DNA of 64,000 nt from Siphonodentalium dalli (Eukaryota > Mollusca > Scaphopoda > Gadilida > Siphonodentaliidae), in the NCBI GenBank assembly GCA_032622095.1, contig CP136061.1, positions 253,217,582 to 253,281,581 of the forward strand, read 5' to 3'. Under the pieces are notes generated by a model, which saw nothing but the letters and a program-made list of their open reading frames with translations, did no database searches and was not told the origin of the DNA. Below are positions 44,930 through 57,200 of this stretch, piece by piece. The translations under genes and the position numbers were made by a program. The stretch's first letter is position 1; each line of letters starts with the position of its first letter.

Positions 44930-46330
44930 TTTAGCACAGTCCACTTCACTCATCCGATCATCACCAAACTTCACATTTATCTTGATATTGATCTATCAGA
45001 TGAGAGCTATCAAATATTGTTTAATTTTATAGGAAAAAATGGTCGCCAGCGGCTATATTGCATTTACGTTATATGTTATCGCGTCATGTCGATATATAGT
45101 ATTACTTTGAAATTTCACCTTTCCAGATTCATAATTGCTCCATTGACTGTAACAGATGGAATTATTCCCTCTTCGGATAGAGTGTCACTGAAACTTTATT
45201 TTGTCAGACTGTCTGTATAGTCACTGATTATATATGGCAATAATCTGTAATAAGATGTAGCACTATTTTATTTTATATTTACATGCAGTGCTGTTGTTAT
45301 ACAATTCTAACCCCCACCCCCTAGATCATCATGTGATCGACCATACATCGCGCGAGGACCTGGTTGAATTAAGGGGGTTTTATGGATAACTTCTGTCCTC
45401 AAGCTAGATTATACTTATGACATTTAATGGCCTGTTTCTAACGTGGAGGGTTAGATATGCTTGAGACACCACCACTCTTCAATTCACACCAAGTTCTCAG
45501 CTGTCATATTCGGATATTAGAACCCATAGCCATGATATATGGTTTATTTTGTGTATACTAGTAATATTGTTATTTTCAGTACCTTTATATACCAGTACTG
45601 TGTATAACAATGCATATAAATTAATTCATGTATACATGTATATTGATTCAACGGATTCAGTGGTTTTGTCCATCAGTCTATCAAATTTGCGGGGAAAACA
45701 TGGCCACAAGCAGTACACCCTGCTAAATTTCGAATTTGAATCAATTGGCGCACCCTGCAGCCAGCTTTTATTGGAGAACTTTTTCTCATGTGGATATTTT
45801 GCGTCACCGCTAGATGTGAGCCATATTTTGTTCTCAAACTGTCCTTGTGAAGACATCACTGCCAGCGGTGATCTTGAATTTTACTATTTTTATGGTTAAA
45901 TAATTTGGTTGATCCTACAGACGACACCCCTTGTCCGATTGTCACCAGATTCCACAATGATCTTCTGGATAACCAGGGTGAGAGTAATCTAATTTTCCCG
46001 AATTTCGTTAAAAAACATTACCACAGGCAGCAATTTGGTATCTTACTGTTTGATCCTCTTGTGTATGACTGAATTGTTTAGCAACTGTACAGACATATCC
46101 CTCATCTGATAGTCACCAAACTTCATATTGATCTTCGGGCTGACAACTAGATGGGAGCTATCGAATGCTTTGATTTTTTTTGGAAAACATTGTCGCCAGC
46201 AGTCATCTTCTATTTTGGTTTTTATATACATGTATATCTCTTCATTCGGATAGCCAGTATTACGTAGGTACTTCAACTTTCCGCATTCCTGTCATCATTT
46301 GAAATATAAAAATTTACCTGATACATGCAC
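44930..46330. repeat. Decayed repeat family (CATCCGATNGTCACCAAACTTC)
   Basis: Three or more copies of a ~250-bp unit recognisable by CATCCGAT...TCACCAAACTTCA, GATGGGAGCTATCAAAT and AAAAA-x-ATGGCC(G/A)-x-CAGC, near 44950, 45640-45860, 45930 and 46095. The same family recurs at 61210-61990. ORFs here are incidental. Confidence 0.65.
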
Positions 46331-46459
46331 CCTTCAAAATTTGTTTCGTCGTATCTATTTTAATGACCCGTATGGTAATATTGATACAGATATATTTGTC
46401 AAACATTTCTTTGTACAATATACAGGTATTTAGTTTGTAACTAAATCTAGAAATATATA

Positions 46460-46800
46460 ATAGTAGCTGGTGGACCCGACTTCGTCCGGGATGTTCCCCT
46501 CTGATTTTCGGAGAATTGCGCGATTTAACCTTGAATTGACCATTTTAAAGGTGAACGTCATGTCGGGTCACGATTTGACCCGTCCAAAACACTCCCCGGA
46601 CAAAAGTCACGACAAAAGTACCCGTCGAAATCCACCCGGCTTTACCCGATTTGACCTTGAATTGACAATTTTGAATGTCAAGATCAGGTCAGGGTCATGG
46701 TTTGACCCACCCGAAACACTCCTGGGACAAAAGTAAATAATTTCCCCTAGGTATCAAATTTCGTCAAATCTGTCCGGCAGTGACCCCGGCCATAGCTAAC
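46460..46800. repeat. Dispersed repeat with internal duplication
   Basis: GGTGGACCCGACTTCGTCCG at the start; CGATTTAACCTTGAATTGAC near 46519 and CGATTTGACCTTGAATTGAC near 46649 mark a ~130-bp duplication; it ends with ATAGCTAACAGACAAACAGA. The appearance suggests a retroelement 3' end. Confidence 0.6.
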
Positions 46801-46940
46801 AGACAAACAGATGTTATATACCCGTTATTTAGTAAAAAATCATACCAAAAGAATGACACCACAAAGAGACACGTTTCAAAAACACTATAGGAAAAATCAC
46901 TTTTAGGGTGGGTGGGCTTGGGGGAGGCGGACGGCATTGT

Positions 46941-47484
46941 CTAACCTGTTGGGAAACACAAAATTCAAACTGTTATTGAAGCGCCGCAGGCGCGTTAAGC
47001 AACGTCACCCCTTTTTCAAATTGATATCGAGGCAGTCAGGTCGCACACAATCCCGTCCAAATACAGATACGATAGGCGAGAATCGCATGCGTTTTGATAT
47101 GTCGATGCCGTCTGGAGAGTTTGGCGGGACCAGCATCCCGTCTCGATTTGCTCAGTCTACCCTTGATGCTATAAAGTGGTAGCCGCGGGCTAACCTGTTG
47201 GGAAACACAAAATTCAAACTGTTATTGAAGCGCCGCAGGCGCGTTAAGCAACGTCACCCCTTTTTCAAATTGATATCGAGGCAGTCAGGTCGCGCCAGCG
47301 ACCGCTGCCGCGGGGGCCTGATGGCTCATAAAAAGCGCCCGCGGCTACCACTTTATAGCATCAAGGGTAGACTGAGCAAATCGAGACGGGATGCTGGTCC
47401 CGCCAAACTCTCCAGACGGCATCGACATATCAAAACGCATGCGATTCTCGCCTATCGTATCTGTATTTGGACGGGATTGTGTGC
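46941..47484. repeat. Perfect 148-bp inverted repeat with 103-bp direct repeats
   Basis: Order: direct repeat 46941-47044, inverted arm 47043-47190, direct repeat 47190-47293, 43-bp spacer, inverted arm 47337-47484. By eye the arms (GCACACAATCCCGTCCAAAT ... AAGTGGTAGCCGCGGGC) are exact inverses, and both direct repeats (CTAACCTGTTGGGAAACACA ... GCAGTCAGGTCGC) are identical. More GC-rich than its surroundings. ORFs at 46937-47182 and 47198-47521 are translations of these repeats. Confidence 0.9.
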
Positions 47485-47564
47485 GGATGCGCTGATGAGC
47501 GAGGTCAAGTTGACACGTTAAATACCAAATCCGAGTCGGATCAGTCGAGCAGTGTTAGAGTCTA

Positions 47565-48100
47565 TAACACATACACACATGCATTCATGCATACACACAT
47601 ACATACAGACAGGTGTTCCAAAATGTATAATCGATAGCTACAACAATTCTATGGTAGATAGTTCACGGCCGACCTGATGCATGCATCTTAGTTTTCTTGT
47701 TAAAATATGTCGTCCATTTCATTAAAATATGTCGTCCATTTCATTAAAATATGTCGTCCATTTCATTTCAAAGACAACAATTATCCATAAAAAACCCACC
47801 CTTTGTACAAAAAATCCTCATGTATCGATAGATCAAATGTTAATCTCACCAACTCAATGGCTTAAATAGAATATTCTATGAATGAGTGCGGGGAATGAAC
47901 TCTGTTTTGCAGCTTGCGACTCGGCACAATGCCAATTATATACGTTCTGGCTCACAGAGAAGCGTAGCGCAGTTACGGGACGAGGATTGGTGTTTGCAGC
48001 TTGTTTTTCGCGTGTGCCGCAATTAACTTGATTTATTGGGTCAATTCATCCGTGACTGCATGCGCGCTTAAATAAATAAATGAATGCATCCATCTACATC
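47565..48100. other. Spacer with simple repeat
   Basis: ACACATACACACATGCATTC-type simple sequence (47566-47612), then three TATGTCGTCCATTTCATTAA units at 47699-47771. Otherwise nothing seen before the gene at 48172. Confidence 0.5.
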
Positions 48101-48171
48101 ACCAGATCGCCGTCCACACTCAGCATCTCTTGTTTGAATTTTGATATTATAAGAGCAGTGTTTATTCAGAA

Positions 48172-48220
48172 ATGGCGCGTGTGCTGGGAATATGCATTCT
48201 TTCTGTGATATTGTTTGCTC
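48172..48220 (+). CDS. Secreted repeat gene, exon 1 (signal peptide)
   Basis: MARVLGICILSVILFA plus one base, then donor GTGAGT. Hydrophobic core ICILSVILFA, as expected of a signal peptide. The start has an A three bases before the ATG and G after it. Confidence 0.75.
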
Positions 48221-51200
48221 GTGAGTGTTGTTTACTTTTCCACTATATTGATTTTGTTGTATCCTCCACAAAATTGTCTTCACCCATGCAAGCAAGCTTG
48301 GTATATTCATATCTATATATAGTATCGTCTGCATGGGGTACATGTAGTCCGTAAACCTGACTTTTATTATCAGAGCATAGCTCTATAAAAGTCAGGACTG
48401 TATATCACTGAAAGCAGTACTCCGTCACCAATATTTGGTATGGACATTTACTCGACTTTTCACAAGCGATAACACACACTAAAAAATATTATTTAACAAC
48501 CAAAACTCCCACATACTTGTAGATCAGAGCTTCTAGTACATTTCTAGTGTGTTGTCAATGCATGTTTAAGATGTTAGTCGTGTCATTCTTCGCATAAAGC
48601 GAGAGCATATTTCTACCGCCTCGAACTTTCAGCCATTTTGTATTTGCAAAAATCCGTCAAAACAGTGAATTAGGAATCGGAAACGGAACGAACATAATTG
48701 GATTCCGGCTATAACATGTTCTTGTTTGTTTCGAGTTTATTTTCGATTCAAATATTTATAAACATGAGAAATAAACTTAATGATTATATATGTATATATG
48801 CATGTAACCATTTCATAATCACCATCGTCATCATCCGGCATCAACATATTATTATTAAAATCATCATCGCCATGATATCATCATAATATATCATCAAATC
48901 AATTTTTTTCAAGGGCGTGGCTAAAGTGCCTTATTAAGTGTCCAAATTATTATTCCAACCTCTTTCCATCCTAATTGAGTGAGAATTTTCCAAATTGACA
49001 CCTTAACTTACCAACTGTCGTCAAATTGTAATATAAGGTAGCCATACGGTCACTTATCGCCGTAGGTAATCGGCTTTAACTAATTGACGACTCTAAGACT
49101 ATAATATTCAGATAGTGATGGGCGGTTAACCGAGAAAACAACTCAGTTTCGATTTTTAACAATAAACCGAAAACCGACCCACGCGACTCTGCTCAAACCG
49201 ATATTACGTTTTTTTTATATGTTTATTTTTCACTTAAATCAACTTATTATACCTCCCCAGGTACTTATTAGTTGATATTGTTATCAAATTATCGGCGTCA
49301 CTGATCAATATTATATCGGAATGTGTCCATTTCATCTCAGATATGTGCATGTTGTTATAATATCGTATAGGCGACTGTTTTTGTTCTTTTTCAAAACATA
49401 TGGCCGAACAAAATAACGAACATGGTTCAACAAAAAGCCCTGTTTGGAGTTATTTTACGCGTCTAACTGGAGACGACTGCAAAAAAATGTCGCTGCTTAA
49501 TATGTCATAAAAACGTCGCTTAAACCAGAGTCCGGCTAACTATATGAATGCCGAACGTACACAAGTCCAAATAAGGCGATAATCGCCAACCAAAAAAATG
49601 GAAGCGTCTGCTAACTCGAAAACTTAAGTAAATGGTATGAACACTTTGGTCGTCTGGACATTCCGATGTGACGTAATCTGGTAGAAGTTTGCAGCCATTG
49701 TGCAGCTTGTAAAATATGTCGCAACATCACACATATCAAAGCGATCACACCGCAGTCATTGAATGTGGGTCAAGCATACACGTGTCAATAATTGTTACAC
49801 AGTCAGGTCAAGGACGCCCAGTGTTTGTGAATTTGCTGCTGTTTGTGGTTGAATTCTCAGACACTAATCAATGCATATAATATGATAAATATGTTTTAAA
49901 CATGTCAGAAAGGGATGAACAGTGAAGATGGGGGTGTTTATTTTTTAAAATACCGAATTGTATCATCTTATCGCGTTGGATTCAGTTTGCGTCGGCATTT
50001 TGTCCCGTTGTTTACCTGTGATCGCATTTCCTTCCTAAAAAATTGAACGTTATTGGGACATTATTGACTCTAATTGCGGTTACTTTGAAAGTATATTCAT
50101 TTCAGTATAATTTCACTATCTAGTAAAAAAAAACGAACCGAAACCGATGTTTTTTTCTCCCAGAAAAACCGAAACCGAACATAAAAAATCAAAACCGCCC
50201 ATCTCTACTCGGTTTCGACTCCATATTGTCGCTAATGCTTTGTCAACGTTATTGGCACGTAAATCTTATGTAAGCATAGCGATGGCGACGTGGTCGGAAC
50301 TTGGGCGTTTGATACCGAGACCACTATTTGAATATTAATGTGTGTTCCAGAACGAAAAAGTTGAAGAAAATTGACAAATTTGTGAATTTAAAAACAGTTC
50401 AAACGTTAGTGTATTCCATGCCTCAGCCCGGACATATATACCAAATTTCAAACATATAACACCCCGTTTACACATTTTATTGGAGCCGGCCACGGCCTTG
50501 GCTTACACTTTATATTGTGTCCCCGCACATATCGCCACGCCCTTGGTCATTGTTTCTTTGAAATCAAACTCCATTGTTTATTAAAACTTAAAATTCAAAA
50601 AATAGTTGTTGCTGTTGCTTTCACTCGGTCGATCGTTCCCGTTATGTAGTTGTAAGTTCGTTCCGCCTGTTCCGTTCCGTCAATTTACTACAGATCAAGT
50701 TTTAAATGTTGACAAATTAACGGTCTCGGATTTATCTCAAAGTTCGGATTATATTTCGGGAGTCAGGTATTGTACACAATGCCTTCGTAATCTGCCATTA
50801 TCACTTGATCTTACAACATAATGGTAGCAGATAAAACCATCTAGTTATATGTGAATTTGGTGATTGAAATGAGGCGGGGTAGTGTCTAATTTTTTCCCGA
50901 AATAGTTTTTCGGCAAGCAGTCTACCATGTATTTTTAAAACAACTACAAATGTCACATTTTTTATTTTTTTCGTCGGGTAGCTTGTTGATACTCACTCAG
51001 AACAGATTAGTCTTCAACATAATTTATATACAATGTTTGTATTTTCATGTTATAAGTGGGAAAAAAATTCATAATAATGGAAAAGCACTTGGAGGTCGTG
51101 AATAAAGCTACGGAGGCCCAACTATTCGAGAGCGTCTAGCTCTGTTTGAATAGTTGGGTCCACCAACTAGGGGTACATGTAGCTTCTGGATATGCACTAA

Positions 51201-54200
51201 AAACCGACAGAGCCGAGCAGAAACAAACATTTCATAATTGCACTCTTTACATTCATTACAATGGGTAAATTACTCTGGGCAAAATTGTGAATGGAATTAT
51301 TTTTGGGTGACCAGCGTAATTTGCAGCATAGTTGCAACTGCATGCAAACAAAACATTGTGTTTGTTATTGAGCCGGGAAATTTGACACAACTAACATTGG
51401 TCGTGTCGAACAGACGAAGGCGTAAGTAAATAAGCAAAAATATCTGATATTCACAATGAAACTAACGAGAATTCTGTCTTTTATGGAACAAGGAAATCAC
51501 AGTTGTTGGAAGATTTTATCAAAATCCGCTGCTAAGTACACATACCATTACTTTAATAATATAGTCTATATATTATTATTATTGATGTAATGGTATGTGT
51601 ATTTATTGGATTTTGATAATAATTTCCAACAACAGTTTATGTGAAGGAAATATACCTAATTTTAGAACAACCTAAGTATCTAAAACTTTGGATAAATAAT
51701 TTTAACTGTCATTCTATTGAATTATATATTTCTGAATTATATATTACATATTTATGACAAATTATTAAATATAAACTTCATTAATCCATTACATAAATAT
51801 TTTCCATGACATTGCTTTCTCAGTTGACAACCGATCTTCGCTGGGAAAGTGACGTCACATTACAATACCTCGAAATTACACCACATGGGCCGTATAGGCT
51901 TAGCCCGGCGTATTTACGACCGGTCATTTCATTCATTGCCATTGAAATTTCATTACCCATTGTAACCCCGGGGCCAGCGTGATGAATGGAATAACCCCTA
52001 TGTAGTTAGTTAAATTTCTAATAAGAGTTATAAATAGATGATACAATACAATTGGAGCTGTCTGCTACATGTATTCCCTAGAGAAAACTTACCTCTTAAC
52101 CAATGTTAACATCACAATCGATACTTGCACTGCATGCATGATTTATGGTATTTCATTGACATTATGTATGCATTGTTACAGTTTTGATTATAATATTCCC
52201 GGTTAGTCGAAATAGAGATTATCACTACAGTGAAGTGATCTAAGTCTCCATATATCACGTCTCGTTGAGAAGGTGAGATCCCGGATCAGATGAGCTGCCG
52301 CAGGGTGCGAATCTGATCCAGGATCTCAACTTCTCAACGAGACGTGATGTTGAGACTCAGATCACTTAACTGCAGTAATAATATGTTTATTTAATTATTA
52401 CTAACAACCTCTGAAATTTATTTTCAAAAAGGGGATCAGTTGAATTTAAATTTAATGAACGAATCGCAACAATTTAATCAACAACAATTTTTAAATTTCT
52501 CAATTGAAAATAGTACAGGAGCCTCGTTCTGATTCAGACACGCATGATCTGGAATCAGATCACGACACTATCATGATCCGATTTATTGGAAAACCATCAC
52601 TAAACGATATTGGTATTTAGTGAAAATATTGACAGTCATATCATAAATTCTATTATCATTTTATCTTATAATCCCTTTGGTAACTTTTGATTTTTGTTTT
52701 TGCCACGCTCATTCGGTGAATCCTCAATGCAGTTCTGAAATGAATTGCATTGAAGATGACAAACTTATCGTTTCTGGCTGTCACATACATGTATATCGCA
52801 TTCTGTGGTTCGCAACTGTCACATACAATTCACCAGGGACACATTCCTTCATACATCCCGAAACCTCCATGGCAAATAGTAACAACACATATATAGGTTA
52901 GCGCGTTGTTTATTTATGCTTGTGTGTGTATATTCTTCCTTTATACTACTTGTATAATCTCTACTCACAGGAGGCAATAAAGATATACATATGTATATAT
53001 CACAGGTCCCCTGGTGCGATACCACCACTACGAGTATTAGTATATATACTCGTATAGTGGTGGTATCACACCAGGGGAACTGCATTTCATCCCAATTACG
53101 TACATATAATACTAATTCAGTATATCCAACTCACACATTTGCATCTGCACAGATGTCAGAACATTACTTGTATAGTTCCGATCGACACAATTTACCACAT
53201 ACAGATTGATTGATTGATTTATTGATTGATTGCGGTTCCGCACACTTAAGGCTAAGAGTGGAGACGCAAATCTTTGGAATAGGAACCTTTTTTCGCGTGA
53301 TGTACATCTAGCGAACTTATATACGTATTACTAGATCATGCCATGAATCTCTACTATGGCCAACGCCCGTACACTCTTAAAACGATAGGTACTTCAGAGT
53401 ACCTACGTACATGTAGGTACTAAGCTTTGTCTCGGGGGGAGTACCAACTTTTTGGTACTCTGGAGTACCAAAAGTTTAGGTACTCTAGAGTACCAAAATG
53501 TTTGGTACTCTGGAGTACCAACGTCTTGGTACTCTAGAGTACCAAATTGTTGGTACTCTGGATTACCTAATAATTATTTAAGTTCTACCCGGGCATTGTG
53601 CATATAATACCCACCCCGCATTTATGTCACCGAAGCCATGACGCTCACGACATGAAGTGCCATGAAATAGATGCTTTCATGGTACGCCCTATATTATCTG
53701 AAGTACCAAAATATCAAGACAGGTATTCTGAAGTATTTAGGTACTATGCGTACTATGGTACTCCAGAGAACAAAACAGCCCAGATACCGGCAAATTTAAC
53801 AATGTGACATGTTAGATTCCAAATGATACTGCCGCGTTTAAACATCGAATTAAGTACAAAACCACAAAGACTCCCTTGCATAATGCTAAATGAAATAATC
53901 CGACAGATCTATGACCGCGAGTCGACGGGGGGGGGGGGGGGGGGGGCATCTTTTCACTTTAATTTAATCGTTTGCACACAGCACTCGATATTGACACACC
54001 CACTGTCTCACCCAATCAGCATGGAGCTAACGATTGACCCTCTGTGGAGTACCAACTCATCTGGTTCTATAACGCTAAACAGGCTCTAAAGGCTTATAGT
54101 ACCAAACTGTCTGGTACTATCGCGGCTTTTGGTTCCATGGGGTACCTAAATCAATTGCTTTATTTTAGAGTGTAGAAATCATATTCCACCAGTACAAAAC

Positions 54201-57200
54201 ATGGGAAGTTTTGACAGGGAACATTATAAAATCGAAAAAATAACACAGGGAATATATTTCTTTGTTATTATCTGTTTCTTAATAATGTACTTCACTGTAT
54301 ATTAAGGTCCCAACTCGAAATTTCACGAATTAAGTGACTTTGTGAGCGATTTTGCTTTGCGTTTCTGACAATTATGGATTTTTTCCTGGGTAATTAATGA
54401 ATGTTTATTGCGATATCGGCTCCCAAAAGTCACAGAAAAGCATGCATTTTCGAGTTGGAACCTTCACATTATAACATACACTGAAGTACATGTACACTAT
54501 TAAGGAACATATAATCATTGAGAAATATATTCCCCGTATGATGTTTTCGACTTTATAAGGTTCCCTGTCAAAACTTCAAAAAGTTCCAAAGTTTGTACCT
54601 GTGGAATATGATCTCTACGGGCGTTAGCTAGAGTAGAGATTCATGGCATGATCTAACCGTAGACTTAACGTATTACGTACTAATTGTAACTCGTGAACTG
54701 ACTCAGTATATGTACGAGTGCTCATTGTCTTATCGAAAGGACCATGTATCGATTGCATGGTTTGGGGCATTGAGATTTCTCTCAAAACAATAAAATCGCT
54801 CCCGATTTTCGCCTACGACGTGCCAATCTCGTATAACCCATACCAGCGTTTAAACGCTCTTTAAACCCTTTCAGTGCCACGTCCGATTTTTTTATCAACT
54901 CTTATTTCCTTGATCATTTTTTCTAATTTATTGATTATAATAATGTGATACATTGATTGAAAGAGCTCTAAATTGAAAAATGATCAAGGAAATATGCATG
55001 GGTTGATACAAAAACGGACTTGGCACTGAAAGGGTTAAGCACCCATCAAAAGCTCAGAGTGATCAGATATCGATTTTTAAAATCTATTATTTTTCACCAC
55101 CAATAATAATTAGTGGCCCAGTAAAAGTTGACGAGAAAGCGGTCTGAAGATGGTTAACTCTAAAATAAAGTGGCTTTTTGTGTAAGATATTTGACAAACC
55201 GGCAAAATTTCGTTGAACAAAATGTTGATAAATAACAGGTTTGGGCAATGTTATTCTATAGTTGACTGTGTTTAGCATTATTTTTGGACAATTAATCTTT
55301 TATTGCAAGTTGCTGTCATAATTGATTTGAGTTATAATAGACATATAAATTTAAGACATAACATTTTCTACAGAATCGTCATGTGGCCAGAACCAGTGCG
55401 ATCCAGACGCTATGGTTGGATGTACAACAACATATGTGGACGGTATTCAGAAGGCTTCGACTGACATGGGCGCCATCTGTCGGTATGTTTTACTTTGATT
55501 GATCATCCCTGTCATAATATAGTTCAGCGGCCAAATCCTTGTCCGGGTGATAACTTGAAAAATATTTGACAGAATTTGATGACACTTGGTGTGTGCTCTT
55601 TCGTATGAGAAAGTCTCCATAAAGCAGGGGGGGGGGGGGGTCGGAATTTTTTTTAGGCACGTATGGCATTTTTTCCCTTTCGATCATTTTTTGTACCCAC
55701 CCACCCCCACCGCCAATTTTTTTTACGTTTTCGGCAGTTTTTCCCCTTTTAACACTAAAACAGAGATTTGCGGGGGGAAATTCACTGTAAACAGCTGTAT
55801 ATGAATTTCTGTGCATACTATTTATCATGGATGTTAACATGGACATGTAAATAGGAATGAGTCATTTTGAGGTCATTCGGCCAAAAAAACATGGCTGGCA
55901 GCGGCCATCTTGGATTTCAAAATTTGCAACAAAATACAACACGATAACTGCCTGCAGTCAGTTTACAGTTAGAATTACATTATTTCTCTCATTCAAAGTG
56001 GTTTTGAAGCCCAACTCATTGCCAAAACACTAAAAAACAAGTAGGAATTTATTTTTTTAGTTACGGAAAAAATTGCTTGTTGGTGCCTTTGACCACCCAC
56101 CAACCCGGCATACGTGCCGGAATTTGTTTTCACCCCCCCCCCTGGGTCGTTAAGTTCTGTACACAAAATAACAAAATTGTATTCATCACAGACATTTTCG
56201 CCACACGACGGGCATTTCGTGTCTTCACATGTACTTTAATTCCATCTGCATTGCTCCACCGTTAGCCTGTGGTTGGCTGTTCCAAATTAAATAAGTGGCC
56301 AGATGAGAGGGCATACATGTACATGTATTTACTAAGAATATCAGCTCAATCTGACAAAATCCTTTATGTTTCGATAAACTATGGCACGGCTTGCGGTAAA
56401 CATATTTAGATTGCAGAAGAGGAAACTTGCGTGTTGTTCTATTAATTTCGCTTTCATGCGTTTCATGGCTGCATGCAGTACCACGCACTTTCCATATTTA
56501 CTTCTCGCAACGTTTCTTTGATAAAAGAAATCCACTTTTAAGACGCACTTAATTTTCGAGTCACCGATTATTGTTATGTGTACCCATACCATAGTATGGT
56601 ACACATAGTGTCGACGTCCGGATTGACCACTCGTCGTCCGTCCGTCCGTCTGTCTGTTCATCTGTCCATCCGTAGACACTTTACGTGTAATGCGATAACT
56701 CAAACATTTTCAATCCGATCAGAACCAAATTTGTGTATATGAGTTTCTCAGCCCAAAATACAGACCGAGTTCGAATTTGGGTTTGATCCGAGATTTTGTT
56801 ACAGAGTTATGGCCCTTTTTTACTTAGAATTCACGCATGCTGCCATAACTCAAACATCTTTTATTTGATTGGAACAAAATTGTTGTAGGTATGTAGGTTT
56901 CTCAGCCCAAAATACAGATTGAGTTCGAATATGGGTTTGATTCGATTTATTTTAAAGGAGTTATGGCCCTTTAAATTTTTTTTTTTTTTAAACATATAGA
57001 TTTTTTTAGATTTAACTCCTTGCTCAAATTTAACAAAAACAAATATTAAATTTTTTTTTTTAACTTTTATAATAATACAAAAAAAAAAATATTCCAATGT
57101 AATAAGAAAATAAATGGAGTTGCTATGATGTTTATCGACTTAATTTCTTAACTATTTTGTCTTTAGCTGCTATGGTGCTTCTCTCCGCTGACTATGGATT

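Noticed and set aside
46937-47521. Arg/Lys-rich ORFs (KLLLKRRRRVKQRH)
   Set aside because: They depend on the recent direct and inverted repeats and change content where an inverted arm begins.
52677-52901. Possible additional exon of the secreted gene (PQCSSEMNC...)
   Set aside because: Cysteines are present but spacing does not match the module, and flanking splice sites and phase do not fit between exons 1 and 2.
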